This document shows, in pieces, positions 50,197-59,177 of a stretch of DNA of 64,000 bases (its first letter is position 1; each line of letters begins with the position of its first letter). The translations under genes and the position numbers were made by a program. Location: positions 1,178,001-1,242,000 of the forward strand of contig NZ_BNEB01000002.1 in NCBI RefSeq assembly GCF_016860545.1. The letters are read 5' to 3'. Under the pieces are notes generated by a model that was given only the letters and a program-made list of their open reading frames with translations, made no database searches and was not told where the DNA came from. This DNA is from Streptomyces asoensis. GTDB lineage: Bacteria > Actinomycetota > Actinomycetes > Streptomycetales > Streptomycetaceae.

Positions 50197-52593
50197 ATGT
50201 CTCATGCGCAACCCAGGTCCGCGGCGGCGGAGGAGGCGCCCACCGCACGGCGGTCCGGCCCCGTCGTGGCGGTGCTGGCCTTCGGCGGGATCGTCGTCTC
50301 GCTGATGCAGACCCTGGTGATCCCGATCGTCCCCGAGCTGCCGCGGCTGCTGGACGCCCCGGCCTCGGACGCGGCCTGGGCGGTCACCGCGACCCTCCTC
50401 GCCGCCGCCGTCGCCACCCCGGTCATGGGCCGCCTCGGCGACATGTACGGCAAGCGCCGCATGCTGCTGGTCAGTCTGCTCACCCTGATCGCCGGGTCGG
50501 TCACGGCCGCGCTCGGCGACGGACTGGCCCCGATGATCGTCGGCCGGGCCCTCCAGGGACTGGCGGCCGGGGTCGTCCCGCTCGGCATCAGCATCATGCG
50601 CGACGAACTCCCCGCGGAGCGGCTCGGATCGGCCACTGCCCTCATGAGCGCCTCCCTCGGCATCGGCGGTGCCCTCGGGCTGCCCGCGGCCGCGCTCATC
50701 GCCGACCACTTCGACTGGCACATGCTCTTCTGGACCTCGGCCGTCCTCGGCGCCGTGGCCGCCGTGCTCGTCCCGCTGGCCGTACCCGAGTCGAAGGTGC
50801 GCGGCGGCGGGCGCTTCGACGTGGTCGGCGCCCTCGGTATGGCGGCCGGCCTGGTGTGTCTGCTGCTCGGGATCTCCAAGGGCGCCGACTGGGGGTGGGG
50901 GAGCGGCACCACCCTCGGCCTCCTCGCCGCGGCGGTCGTCGTGCTGCTGCTGTGGGGCGTGTTCGAACTGCGCGTCGCACAACCCCTGGTGGACCTGCGG
51001 AGCACCGCTCGCCGTCAGGTGCTGATGACCGACCTCGCCTCGCTGGCCTTCGGATTCTCCATGTTCGCGATGTCCCTGGTCCTGCCCCAGTTGCTCCAGC
51101 TGCCTCGGGCGACGGGCTACGGCCTGGGCAGGTCGCTGCTGACCGCGGGTCTGGTGATGGCTCCCACCGGCCTGGTGATGATGGCCACCGCCCCGCTCTC
51201 CGCGCTGCTCTCCAGGGCGCGGGGCCCGAGGACGACCCTGATGACCGGCGCCCTCGTCGTCGCCGCCGGGTACGGCCTCGGCACCGTGCTGATGGACACG
51301 GTGTGGCAGCTCGTCCTGGTCTCCTGCGTGATCGGCGCGGGCATCGGCCTCGCCTACGGGGCCGTGCCCGCGCTCGTCATGGGCGCGGTGGACCCCTCCG
51401 GGACGGCCGCCGCCAACAGCCTCAACACCTTGATGCGGTCCATCGGCACCTCCACGGCAAGCGCGGTCGCCGGCGTCGTCCTGGCCCGGACGACCACACC
51501 GTTCGGCGGTGCGGAGCTGCCCTCGGAGAACGGCTTCAAGGTGGTCATGGCCGTCGGTTCCGCGGCGGCCCTGCTGGCCCTCGCCGTCGCCGCGTTCATC
51601 CCGCGCCGCCGCACGGACGACCCGGCCGAGCCGTCCGGCGCGCCCGTGGTCCCGGGATCACCGGAACCCGCTTCCGCGGCCGCCGTTCCCGCGGCCCCCG
51701 CTCTCGGGGCCCCCGATTCCGCCGCGGCGGTCGAGCGGGCCGTCGGTGCCGCGGTCGCCGTGCCGCTGGCCCGCGCGGTCGCGGAACTCGTCGCCACGGT
51801 CCCGGGCCTGAGCGACGACGACCCGGGCGGCGCCGGGCGCCCGGTACGCGGACACGTGCGGGGCGCGGAGAACGTCCCGGTGCCCGACGCCGCCCTCACG
51901 CTGATCTCGCCGACCGGGCGGCAGCTCAGCCGGACGGTGGCCGGGCCCGACGGCTCGTACGCGATGCACGCGCCGGGCGAGGGCACCTACGTGCTCGTGG
52001 TCGCGGCCGACGGACACCGGCCGCAGGCGACGACCCTCGTGGTCGGGGCGACGCCGGTGACGTACGACGTGCTGCTCAGCGCGGACAGCGGCCTCGCCGG
52101 GACCGTGCGGTCCGCGCAGGACGGGGCGCCGGTCGCCGGGGCGGTGGTGATCCTCACGGACGTGCGCGGCGACGTGGTGGCCACCACGCGCACCGACGGG
52201 ACCGGCGACTTCTCCGTCACCGAACTGGTGCCGGGGCCGATGACCCTCGCGGTGAACTCGCCCAAGCACCGCCCGCTCGCACGGCCAGTGGAGATCCGCG
52301 GCACCGGTGTCACCCGCGTCGACGTCGAGCTGCGGCCCGGCGCGCTGGTGCGGGGCACGGTGCGCGGCGGGGGCGCTCCGCTGGGCGACGCCCGGGTGAC
52401 CCTGGTGGACGCCGCCGGGAACGTCGTGGCGACCGCCACCACCGGCGTCGACGGCACGTACGCCTTCCCCGACCTGGACGGCGGCCGGTACACGGTCATC
52501 GCGACCGGCTACCCGCCGCGCGCGAGCGGCGTCAGCCTCGACGGCGCGGACGTGGACGGCCACGACATCGAACTCGTCCACGCGGCGCGGTAG
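50197..52593 (+). CDS. MFS drug transporter with C-terminal CnaB/carboxypeptidase-regulatory-like repeats
   Basis: ATG 50197 follows CGGAGG. The 798-residue product starts with a 14-helix EmrB/QacA-type transporter (about residues 20-470; WAVTATLLAAAVATPVMGRLGDMYGKRR is motif A, GIGGALGLPAAALIADHFDWHMLFW motif C). A Pro/Ala-rich linker (about 475-550) leads to three beta-sandwich repeats (about 553-630, 630-714 and 715-798), each with the pattern V.G.V..A....V..A.VTL.D..G..V....T..DG.Y....L..G.YTL. These resemble CnaB/carboxypeptidase-regulatory-like domains. With 14 helices the tail would face the cytoplasm, which is unusual for such domains. Confidence 0.9.
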   Translation: MSHAQPRSAAAEEAPTARRSGPVVAVLAFGGIVVSLMQTLVIPIVPELPRLLDAPASDAAWAVTATLLAAAVATPVMGRLGDMYGKRRMLLVSLLTLIAGSVTAALGDGLAPMIVGRALQGLAAGVVPLGISIMRDELPAERLGSATALMSASLGIGGALGLPAAALIADHFDWHMLFWTSAVLGAVAAVLVPLAVPESKVRGGGRFDVVGALGMAAGLVCLLLGISKGADWGWGSGTTLGLLAAAVVVLLLWGVFELRVAQPLVDLRSTARRQVLMTDLASLAFGFSMFAMSLVLPQLLQLPRATGYGLGRSLLTAGLVMAPTGLVMMATAPLSALLSRARGPRTTLMTGALVVAAGYGLGTVLMDTVWQLVLVSCVIGAGIGLAYGAVPALVMGAVDPSGTAAANSLNTLMRSIGTSTASAVAGVVLARTTTPFGGAELPSENGFKVVMAVGSAAALLALAVAAFIPRRRTDDPAEPSGAPVVPGSPEPASAAAVPAAPALGAPDSAAAVERAVGAAVAVPLARAVAELVATVPGLSDDDPGGAGRPVRGHVRGAENVPVPDAALTLISPTGRQLSRTVAGPDGSYAMHAPGEGTYVLVVAADGHRPQATTLVVGATPVTYDVLLSADSGLAGTVRSAQDGAPVAGAVVILTDVRGDVVATTRTDGTGDFSVTELVPGPMTLAVNSPKHRPLARPVEIRGTGVTRVDVELRPGALVRGTVRGGGAPLGDARVTLVDAAGNVVATATTGVDGTYAFPDLDGGRYTVIATGYPPRASGVSLDGADVDGHDIELVHAAR

Positions 52594-52601
52594 TCCGCCC
52601 A

Positions 52602-52633
52602 CCGCGGGACCACGTCCGTGCGTGGTCCCGCGG
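52602..52633. terminator. Terminator after MFS-CnaB gene
   Basis: CCGCGGGACCACG (52602-52614) and CGTGGTCCCGCGG (52621-52633) form a perfect 13-bp stem with a 6-base loop. It begins 8 bases after the stop codon. Confidence 0.85.
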
Positions 52634-52677
52634 CGGGCGCCCGGGTAGGAACCCCCGCCCTCGGGAAAAGGTGGGGC

Positions 52678-53559
52678 ATGACCCACGTCGAGGACGAACT
52701 GACCGACCAGCCCGCGTGCTGGACCCGTGTCGCGGGCGAAGTCCCCCGGTACGCGGACGCGTTGCCGGGCCCCGGGGAGCGGGTGGCCGTCGTCGGCTGC
52801 GGCACCTCGTACTTCATGGCCCAGGCGGCGGCCGCCCTGCGGGAGGGAGCCGGGCACGGCGAGACCGACGCCTTCGCGGCGTCGGAGTTCCCCCACGGCC
52901 GCGCCTACGACCGGGTCGTCGCCCTGACCCGCTCCGGCACCACCACCGAGGTCGTGGCCCTCCTCGCCCGGCTGCGCGGACACACCCGCACGAGCGCGGT
53001 CACCGCCGACCCGCGCACCCCGGTCGTGGAGACCGCCGACCAGGTCGTGGTCCTGGACTACGCCGACGAACGCTCCGTCGTGCAGACCCGGTTCGCCACC
53101 ACCGCGCTCACCCTGTTCCGCGCCCACCTCGGACTGCACACCGGGGCCGTCGTCACCGACGCCCGCACCGCGCTCGCCGAACCCCTCCCGCAAGGGCTCG
53201 TGGACTGCCGTCAGTTCACCTTCCTGGGACGCGGCTGGACCGTGGGCCTCGCCAACGAGGCCGCCCTGAAGATGCGCGAGGCCTCGCTCTCCTGGACCGA
53301 GGCCTATCCCGCCATGGAGTACCGGCACGGCCCCATCAGCATCGCCACCGGCTCCACGGTGACCTGGATGCTGGGCGACGCCCCCGACGGTCTCGCCCGG
53401 CAGGTGACCGACACCGGGGCGCGATGGGTGCCGGGGGAACTCGACCCGCTGGCCGAACTGGTCCGCGCCCAGCGCCTCGCCGTGGCCGTCGCCGCCGCGC
53501 GCGGCCTCGACCCGGACCGGCCGCGGCACCTCACCCGCTCCGTCGTCCTCCACCCCTGA
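52678..53559 (+). CDS. SIS-domain sugar isomerase/deaminase (AgaS-like)
   Basis: ATG 52678 follows AAAGGTGGGG. The 293-residue product has two SIS domains: VAVVGCGTSYFMAQAAAALREGAG with ALTRSGTTTEVVALLARLRGHTRTSAVT, and TFLGRGWTVGLANEAALKMREASLSWTEAYPAMEYRHGPISIATGSTVTWML. It resembles AgaS/GlmS isomerase halves that act on amino-sugar phosphates. A class II aldolase gene follows 17 bases downstream, so the pair probably works in amino-sugar or tagatose/galactosamine breakdown. Confidence 0.88.
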   Translation: MTHVEDELTDQPACWTRVAGEVPRYADALPGPGERVAVVGCGTSYFMAQAAAALREGAGHGETDAFAASEFPHGRAYDRVVALTRSGTTTEVVALLARLRGHTRTSAVTADPRTPVVETADQVVVLDYADERSVVQTRFATTALTLFRAHLGLHTGAVVTDARTALAEPLPQGLVDCRQFTFLGRGWTVGLANEAALKMREASLSWTEAYPAMEYRHGPISIATGSTVTWMLGDAPDGLARQVTDTGARWVPGELDPLAELVRAQRLAVAVAAARGLDPDRPRHLTRSVVLHP

Positions 53560-53575
53560 GCCCCGAGGAGCCGGC

Positions 53576-54418
53576 GTGCCGCTCACCACCACCGCAGAAC
53601 TCGTCCTCGGGGCCCGCGCGGCCGGGACCGCCGTCGCCGCCTTCAACATCATCACGCTGGAACACGTCGAGGCCGTCGTCGCCGGCGCCGAGTCGGCCGG
53701 GGCACCCGTCGTGCTCCAGGTCAGCGAGAACGCCGTCGCCTACCGGCTGGGCCGGCTGCTCCCGCTCGCCCGCGCCGCCGCCGTCGCCGCCGAACGGGCC
53801 GACGTGCCCGTCGCGTTGCACCTGGACCACGTGCAGAGCGACCTACTGCTGCACCAGGCGGCCGACGCCGGATTCAGCTCGGTCATGTACGACGGCTCCC
53901 GCCTGCCGTACCTCGACAACCTCGCCGCGACCCGTACCGCCGTCGACCGCGCGCACGCCCGGGGGCTGTGGATCGAGGCCGAGCTGGGGGAGATCGGCGG
54001 CAAGGGCGCGCACGCGCCCGGAGCCCGGACGGACCCGGTCGAGGCCCGCGCGTTCGTCGCGGACTCCGGTGTGGACGCCCTGGCCGTGGCGATCGGCAGC
54101 GTCCACGCGATGACCACCCGCACCGCCGCCCTCGACCACCAACTGCTGCGCAGGCTCCGCGCGGCCCTCGACGTGCCCCTCGTCCTGCACGGCTCCTCCG
54201 GGGTGCCGGACGACGAGCTGACGGCCGCCGTCGCGGGCGGCATCGCCAAGGTCAACGTCGGCACCGCGCTCAACCAGGCCATGACCGCCGCGATCCGCGC
54301 ACATCTCACGGCGCACCCGGACGCGGTCGACACACGCACCTACCTGGGCGCGGGCCGCGAGGCCATGGCACGCACCGTGGAACGGATCGTCACCCGCGTG
54401 GGGCTCAGCCCTGCCTGA
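53576..54418 (+). CDS. Class II fructose/tagatose-bisphosphate aldolase family protein
   Basis: GTG 53576 follows CGAGGAG. The 280-residue product is a zinc class II aldolase: AAFNIITLEHVEAVVAGAES, VALHLDHVQSDLLLHQAADAGFSSVMYDGS (metal His and catalytic Asp), EAELGEIGGKGA, VAIGSVHAMT (metal His) and LVLHGSSGVPDDELTAAVAGGIAKVNVGT with the third metal His and phosphate loop. It resembles GatY/KbaY-type tagatose-bisphosphate aldolases as much as Fba. It is cotranscribed with the SIS gene. The stop overlaps the convergent methyltransferase gene by 14 bases. Confidence 0.9.
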   Translation: MPLTTTAELVLGARAAGTAVAAFNIITLEHVEAVVAGAESAGAPVVLQVSENAVAYRLGRLLPLARAAAVAAERADVPVALHLDHVQSDLLLHQAADAGFSSVMYDGSRLPYLDNLAATRTAVDRAHARGLWIEAELGEIGGKGAHAPGARTDPVEARAFVADSGVDALAVAIGSVHAMTTRTAALDHQLLRRLRAALDVPLVLHGSSGVPDDELTAAVAGGIAKVNVGTALNQAMTAAIRAHLTAHPDAVDTRTYLGAGREAMARTVERIVTRVGLSPA

Positions 54419-55556
54419 CGGCCCTCAGCACCACGAACTTGCGGTCGCCCGCGACCAGTTCCGCGTTGCCGAAGAGCCGTTTCAGCTTCACGTGATAGCC
54501 GAGGTGCCGGTTGCCCACCACCCACAGTTCGCCGCCCGGCCGCAGCGCGCGGCGGGCACCGGTGAACATCCGCCATGCGGTGGCGTCCGTCGTCGCCTGG
54601 TGGGAGTGGAACGGCGGGTTGTTCAGGACGATGTCCACACTGCCGTCCGCCACCCCCGCGAGGCCGTCGCCGACCCTGAACTCGGCGTGCCCCGGTACGC
54701 CGTTCGCCTTGTACGTGGCCTCCGCCGACGCCACCGCCTGGAACGACTCGTCGGTGAACAGCACCTCGGCCTCCGGGTTGGCCAGGGCCACCGCCGTACC
54801 GACGACGCCGTTGCCGCAGCCGAGGTCGACGACCCGCCGGGTGCCACTGGTCCTCGGCAGGTGCCCGAGGAGGAACCGGGTGCCGATGTCGAGCCGGTCG
54901 GCGCAGAAGACCCCCGCGTGGTTGACGACCGGGCGCCCGGACAGGGGGCCGCCGACGTCGTCGGGGAGGGCGTAGGCGTACGGCCAGGGGTTGACGGGGC
55001 GCTTCAGGGACGGGTCCGGCACGCAGAAGACGAGCCGGGCCTTCTGCTCGGCGAGGGACGTCCGGACCGGCCCCAGGATCCGCTCGAACAGCTTCAGCGT
55101 CGAGGTGTGGATCTCCTTCACCATGCCGGTGCCGACGACGACCGTCCCGGCGTGCACGGCCGGCGCCAGCCGCTGCAACTGGTCCTCCAGCAGCGCCAGG
55201 CTCTTGGGCACCCGGACCAGCAGGACGTCGATCCGCTCCGGCACCGGGTCCTGCGTGGTGAGCAGCCGGACCGCGCCGGGCGCCACACCGGCCCGCGCCA
55301 GGTTCGCCCGGGTCGCCTCCTGTCCCAGCCAGGAGTCGGTGATCTGCGTCGGGCCGTGCGCCGCGAGGGCGGTGACCAGCGCGCCCCAGCGGTCGCCGAG
55401 CACCACCACGGTGCCGTCCAGCGCGACGTCCTGCTCCGCGAGGTGTCTGAGCAGGTACGCGTCGGAGGCGTCCCAGGCGCGCAGCCTCTCGCGCGGATCC
55501 TCGGGGTGGCGGGCCAGCGCGATCTCGCCCCACGGCGTCGTCATGCAGTCGTTCAT
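54405..55556 (-). CDS. RsmC/RlmG-type RNA guanine-N2 methyltransferase
   Basis: The 383-residue product from ATG 55556 has two related halves, as in RsmC and RlmG: an N-terminal inactive MTase-like half (residues 1 to about 190) and a C-terminal SAM-dependent half with RVVDLGCGNGVVGTAVALANPEAEVLFTDES (SAM site) and IVLNNPPFHSH (catalytic NPPF motif). These enzymes methylate the N2 of a guanine in 16S or 23S rRNA. The exact target base is not readable. It is divergent from the AlkB-like gene. Confidence 0.87.
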   Translation of the reverse strand: MNDCMTTPWGEIALARHPEDPRERLRAWDASDAYLLRHLAEQDVALDGTVVVLGDRWGALVTALAAHGPTQITDSWLGQEATRANLARAGVAPGAVRLLTTQDPVPERIDVLLVRVPKSLALLEDQLQRLAPAVHAGTVVVGTGMVKEIHTSTLKLFERILGPVRTSLAEQKARLVFCVPDPSLKRPVNPWPYAYALPDDVGGPLSGRPVVNHAGVFCADRLDIGTRFLLGHLPRTSGTRRVVDLGCGNGVVGTAVALANPEAEVLFTDESFQAVASAEATYKANGVPGHAEFRVGDGLAGVADGSVDIVLNNPPFHSHQATTDATAWRMFTGARRALRPGGELWVVGNRHLGYHVKLKRLFGNAELVAGDRKFVVLRAVRQG

Positions 55557-55622
55557 TGTGCCCCAAGGCTAACCGAGCCGCAGCTCAGGCCCGGTGTCGC
55601 ACGGGAGCGAGAGAATGGGCCG

Positions 55623-56285
55623 ATGGACACCGAGCTGTTCCCCCGGGAACCCGCGCAGGTCGCGCCGGGCGCCGCACACGTGCCGGGCTGGCTGGACGGG
55701 GCCCGCCAGCGCGAGCTGCTCACCGCCTGCCGGGACTGGGCGCGCCCCCCGGCGGGTCTGCGCACGGTCCGCACGCCCGGCGGCGGCACGATGACCGCCC
55801 GCCAGGTCTGTCTGGGCTGGCATTGGTACCCGTACGCCTACGCCCGCACGGTCCGCGACGGCGACGGCGCGCCCGTCAAACCGTTCCCCGGCTGGCTGGG
55901 CGAGCTGGGCCGGCGCGCCGTGGCCGAGACGCTGGGCCCGGAGCAGGCGCGGGCAGCCGCCTACGACATCGCGCTGATCAACTTCTACGACGGGGACGCC
56001 CGCATGGGCATGCACCGTGACGCCGACGAGCTGTCCGGCGCGCCCGTCGTCTCGCTGAGCCTCGGCGACACCTGCGTCTTCCGCTTCGGCAACACCGAGA
56101 CCCGCACCCGTCCCTACACCGACGTCGAACTGCGCAGCGGCGACCTGTTCGTGTTCGGGGGGCCGTCCCGGCTCGCATACCACGGGGTGCCGCGCGTCCT
56201 GCCGGGCACGGCACCCGCCTGGCTCGGGCTCACCGGACGGCTGAACGTCACCCTGCGGGTCAGTGGCTTCCCGGACGCCACCTGA
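55623..56285 (+). CDS. AlkB-like Fe(II)/2-oxoglutarate dioxygenase
   Basis: ATG 55623 gives a 220-residue product, close to E. coli AlkB length. Motifs follow the family order: VCLGWHWYPYAYAR, YDIALINFYDGDARMGMHRDADELSGAPVVSLSLGDTCVFRFGN (HxD of the iron site), FVFGGPSRLAYHGVPRVLPG (distal His) and GRLNVTLRVSGF (2-oxoglutarate Arg). AlkB repairs N1-methyladenine and N3-methylcytosine in DNA and RNA. There is an AidB-like gene at the left end of the window, but no Ada is seen. Confidence 0.92.
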   Translation: MDTELFPREPAQVAPGAAHVPGWLDGARQRELLTACRDWARPPAGLRTVRTPGGGTMTARQVCLGWHWYPYAYARTVRDGDGAPVKPFPGWLGELGRRAVAETLGPEQARAAAYDIALINFYDGDARMGMHRDADELSGAPVVSLSLGDTCVFRFGNTETRTRPYTDVELRSGDLFVFGGPSRLAYHGVPRVLPGTAPAWLGLTGRLNVTLRVSGFPDAT

Positions 56286-56313
56286 CGAAGCGGATCATGG
56301 GAGACTCGCCCTC

Positions 56314-57558
56314 ATGAGCGGCAAGGCGGACCCCCGGCCGGCGGGGGATGGGACCACCTCGAGGGCGCGACTGGACCGGGGGCGCAGCGCGCTCGGGCCC
56401 GCGCTGGAGCTCGTGCACACCGGACGGGCGCCCACCCGGGCGGTGCTCACCGCCGAACTGGGCGTCACCCGTGCCACGGCCGGTGCGGTCGCGGCGGAGC
56501 TGGAGGCGCTGGGCCTGATCAGGGTCGACGCGCGCCCCGGTGCCGCCGCCGGCTCGCAGGGCCGCCCCTCGCACCGCCTGGAGGTCGCGGAGGAAGGGCC
56601 GGTCGCCCTCGCCGCGCAGGTCCACGCCGACGGGTTCCGGGCCGCGCTGGTCGGTCTCGGCGGGCGGATCGTCGCCACCACGCCCAGCTGCGAGACCGTC
56701 GACGCCGACCCCGCCAAGGTGCTCGGCGCCGCCGTCGACGCGGGCGTCGAACTGCTGCGGGCGACCGGCCTGCCCTGCGTGGGCGCCGGTCTCGCCGTGC
56801 CCTCCGCGGTCACCGAACCCGAGGGCCTGGCACTGAACCCCCTGCACCTCGCGTGGCCCGTCGGCGCCCCCGTGCGGGAGGTGTTCGCCGAGCGGATCCG
56901 CGCAGCCGGATTCACCGGTCCCGCCTTCGTGGGCAACGACGTCAACCTCGCCGCCCTCGCGGAGCACCGGCACGGCGCCGGACGCGGTGCCCGCGACCTG
57001 CTGTGCGTGGCCACCGGGCACCGCGGGGTCGGCGGGGCGCTGGTGCTCGACGGCCGCCTGCACACCGGCAGTTCGGGCCTCGCGCTGGAAGTCGGCCACC
57101 TCACGGTCAACCCGGAGGGACGCCCCTGCCACTGCGGCAGCCGCGGCTGCCTGGACGTGGAGGCGGACCCGCTCGCGCTGCTCACCGCCGCGGGCCGCGA
57201 ACCGGGCCCCGAGGGCTCCCTGCTCCAGCAGGCCAACGAACTGATCCGCGAGGAGTACGGCGACCCGGTCGTCCGCACCGCCGCCGAGGCCCTCATCGAC
57301 CGGCTCGGGCTGGGGCTGGCGGGCCTGGTGAACATCCTCAACCCCGACCGCATCATCCTCGGCGGGCTGCACCGCACCCTGCTCGACGCAGACCCCCACC
57401 GCCTGCGCGCCGTCGTCGCCGACCGGAGCCTGTGGGGCCGCAGCGGCGGTGTCCCCATCCTCGCCTGCTCCCTCGACCACAACAGCCTCGTCGGCGCGGC
57501 CGAGTTGGCCTGGCAGCCGGTACTGGACGACCCCCTGGGCGCGTTGCGCCCGGTGTGA
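56314..57558 (+). CDS. ROK family transcriptional regulator
   Basis: ATG 56314 gives a 414-residue product. Residues about 25-80 form a winged-helix DNA-binding domain (ALELVHTGRAPTRAVLTAELGVTRATAGAVAAELEALGLIRVDAR). The rest is a ROK domain with VGAGLAVPSAV, VGNDVNLAALAEHRHGAG, GALVLDGRLHTGSSGLALEVGHLTVNPEGRPCHCGSRGCLDVEAD (zinc site) and LVNILNPDRIILGG. The N-terminal phosphate loop is degenerate, so it is a regulator more than a kinase. Targets and sugar are unknown; the AlkB-like gene directly upstream is probably unrelated in function. Confidence 0.9.
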   Translation: MSGKADPRPAGDGTTSRARLDRGRSALGPALELVHTGRAPTRAVLTAELGVTRATAGAVAAELEALGLIRVDARPGAAAGSQGRPSHRLEVAEEGPVALAAQVHADGFRAALVGLGGRIVATTPSCETVDADPAKVLGAAVDAGVELLRATGLPCVGAGLAVPSAVTEPEGLALNPLHLAWPVGAPVREVFAERIRAAGFTGPAFVGNDVNLAALAEHRHGAGRGARDLLCVATGHRGVGGALVLDGRLHTGSSGLALEVGHLTVNPEGRPCHCGSRGCLDVEADPLALLTAAGREPGPEGSLLQQANELIREEYGDPVVRTAAEALIDRLGLGLAGLVNILNPDRIILGGLHRTLLDADPHRLRAVVADRSLWGRSGGVPILACSLDHNSLVGAAELAWQPVLDDPLGALRPV

Positions 57559-57619
57559 GCCGCGAAGGGGCGGCGGAGCCCGCGTGCGCTGCGTCCCGGC
57601 CGGTGCGCCGGCCGGGCGG

Positions 57620-57903
57620 TCACCAGTCCCGCGCCGCCGCCCGCCGCCGGTCGCGGACCCTGAGCACATCGGGGTTGGCGTCGCTGCCGGGGCGCCGGAC
57701 GAGGAAGAGCATGTCGAGCGGCGGCTCCTCGGGGGTGTGGACCCGGGCCGGCCGGCCCGAGTCCAGCTGTTCCTGGCACAGGGAGTGGGGCAGGACGCTG
57801 TACCCGGCGCCCGCGTCGACCGCCGCCAGGACCGCGTACAGGTTCGGCACCGTGACGGCGGCGCGGGCGGTGAGCTGCTTGCCGAAGACGTTGCGCCAGG
57901 AGC
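57620..57903 (-). pseudogene. LysR regulator remnant lacking the DNA-binding half
   Basis: The remaining about 95 residues match the C-terminal end of a LysR effector-binding domain: SWRNVFGKQLTARAAVTVPNLYAVLAAVDAGAGYSVLPHSLCQEQLDSGRPARVH. The whole HTH and most of the effector domain are missing on the 5' side, which lies at about 57900 where a SRPBCC remnant begins on the other strand. Only an internal GTG could serve as start. It is almost certainly not functional. Confidence 0.82.
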
Positions 57904-58266
57904 GACGTCGCCGACATCTCCTTCCCGCAGGGCGGCGGCCCGCGCCTCGCGGACGGCCTCGCCTTCGGCTTCGGCACCTTCGGGTTCCCGCCGCCGGCCG
58001 CCCGTGTCGTCGAGTTCCGGGCCCCCGCCGAGGGCGTCCCGGGCCGGCTGTCCTGGACGGCCGAGCAGGACGGCACGCCCGAGGAGCGGCTCGACGTGCT
58101 GCACGCCTGGCTGGTGGAGGACCTCCCCGGGGGCCGGGTCCGCGTCCTGACGCAGGAGACCCAGATCGGACAGCCCGCGGCGGCCCTGGCCCAGGAGCGG
58201 CCGAATCCCATGCTCAACGGCCACCAGGCGTGGCTGGACGGCCTGGTCGGCGCGGCGTCGAAGTAG
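57904..58266 (+). pseudogene. SRPBCC-domain gene remnant lacking its 5' end
   Basis: A frame without a start codon encodes DVADISFPQGGGPRLADGLAFGFGTFGFPPPAARVVEF followed by LSWTAEQDG, LHAWLVEDLPGGRVRVLTQETQIG and MLNGHQAWLDGLVGAASK. These are the middle and C-terminal parts of a SRPBCC (START-like) domain protein. The N-terminal third is missing. It abuts the LysR remnant, so one deletion appears to have removed the shared promoter and both 5' ends. Its stop TAG doubles as part of a -10-like TAGGTT for the next gene. Confidence 0.8.
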
Positions 58267-58275
58267 GTTGACGTC

Positions 58276-59160
58276 ATGACCGACGAACTGACCGTGACCG
58301 TCCTGGGCACCGGCATCATGGGTGCCGCGATGGCCCGCAACCTCGCCCGGGCCGGCCACGCCGTGCGTGTCTGGAACCGCACCCGGGCCAAGGCCGAGCC
58401 GCTCACCGCCGACGGCGCGCGGGTCCTCGGCACCCCCGCCGAGGCCGTCGAGGGCGCCGACGTCGTCCTGACCATGCTCTACGACGGCCCCGCCGCCCTC
58501 GACGTGATGCGGGAGGCCGCGCCCGCCCTGCGCGCCGGAACCGCCTGGGTGCAGTCGACGACCGCCGGGACCGGCGCCGTCGGCGACCTGGCGGCCTTCG
58601 CCCGCGCCCACGGTCTCGTCTTCTTCGACGCGCCCGTGCTGGGCACCCGGCAGCCCGCGGAGGCCGGACAGCTGACCGTGCTGGCGGCGGGCCCGAGCGA
58701 GCACCGCGACGCGGTGGCGCCCGTCTTCGACGCCGTGGGCGCGCGCACGGTGTGGACCGGTGAGGACGGCGGCGAGGGGAGCGCCACACGACTGAAACTG
58801 GTGGCGAACAGCTGGGTGATCGCGGCCACCGCCGCAGCCGGCGAGGTCCTCGCCCTGTCGCAGTCCCTGGACGTCGACCCGGACGCGTTCTTCGCGCTCA
58901 TCGCGGGTGGCCCGCTCGACATGGGGTACCTGAAGGCGAAGACCGGTCTGATCCTCGACGACCGGCTCTCACCGCCGCAGTTCGCGGTGGCGACCGCCGC
59001 GAAGGACGCGCGTCTGATCGTCGAGGCCGGCCGCGAGCACGGCGTCCGGCTGGATGTGGCGGCGGCGAGCGCCGAGCGGCTGGAAAGGGCAGCCGCCCAG
59101 GGCCACGGCGACGAGGACATGGCCGCCGCCTACTTCGCCAGCTTCGACCGGAACGACTGA
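58276..59160 (+). CDS. NAD(P)-dependent beta-hydroxyacid dehydrogenase family protein
   Basis: ATG 58276 gives a 294-residue product; TAGGTT lies 6 bases upstream as a possible -10, so it may be leaderless. It has the Rossmann motif VTVLGTGIMGAAMARNLARAGHAVRVWNRT, the QSTTAGTGAVGDLAAFA and FFDAPVLGTRQPAEAGQLTVLAAG substrate regions and the catalytic-lysine segment GSATRLKLVANSWVIA. The family includes 3-hydroxyisobutyrate and tartronate semialdehyde dehydrogenases. The substrate is not resolved. A PPOX gene follows 17 bases downstream and is probably cotranscribed. Confidence 0.9.
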   Translation: MTDELTVTVLGTGIMGAAMARNLARAGHAVRVWNRTRAKAEPLTADGARVLGTPAEAVEGADVVLTMLYDGPAALDVMREAAPALRAGTAWVQSTTAGTGAVGDLAAFARAHGLVFFDAPVLGTRQPAEAGQLTVLAAGPSEHRDAVAPVFDAVGARTVWTGEDGGEGSATRLKLVANSWVIAATAAAGEVLALSQSLDVDPDAFFALIAGGPLDMGYLKAKTGLILDDRLSPPQFAVATAAKDARLIVEAGREHGVRLDVAAASAERLERAAAQGHGDEDMAAAYFASFDRND

Positions 59161-59177
59161 ACCGCAAGGAGACCTTC

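Noticed and set aside
50118..54113. Open frame of more than 1300 codons on the plus strand
   Set aside because: It overlaps the MFS-CnaB, SIS and aldolase genes in another frame and is made of Arg/Pro/Gly-rich shadow sequence.
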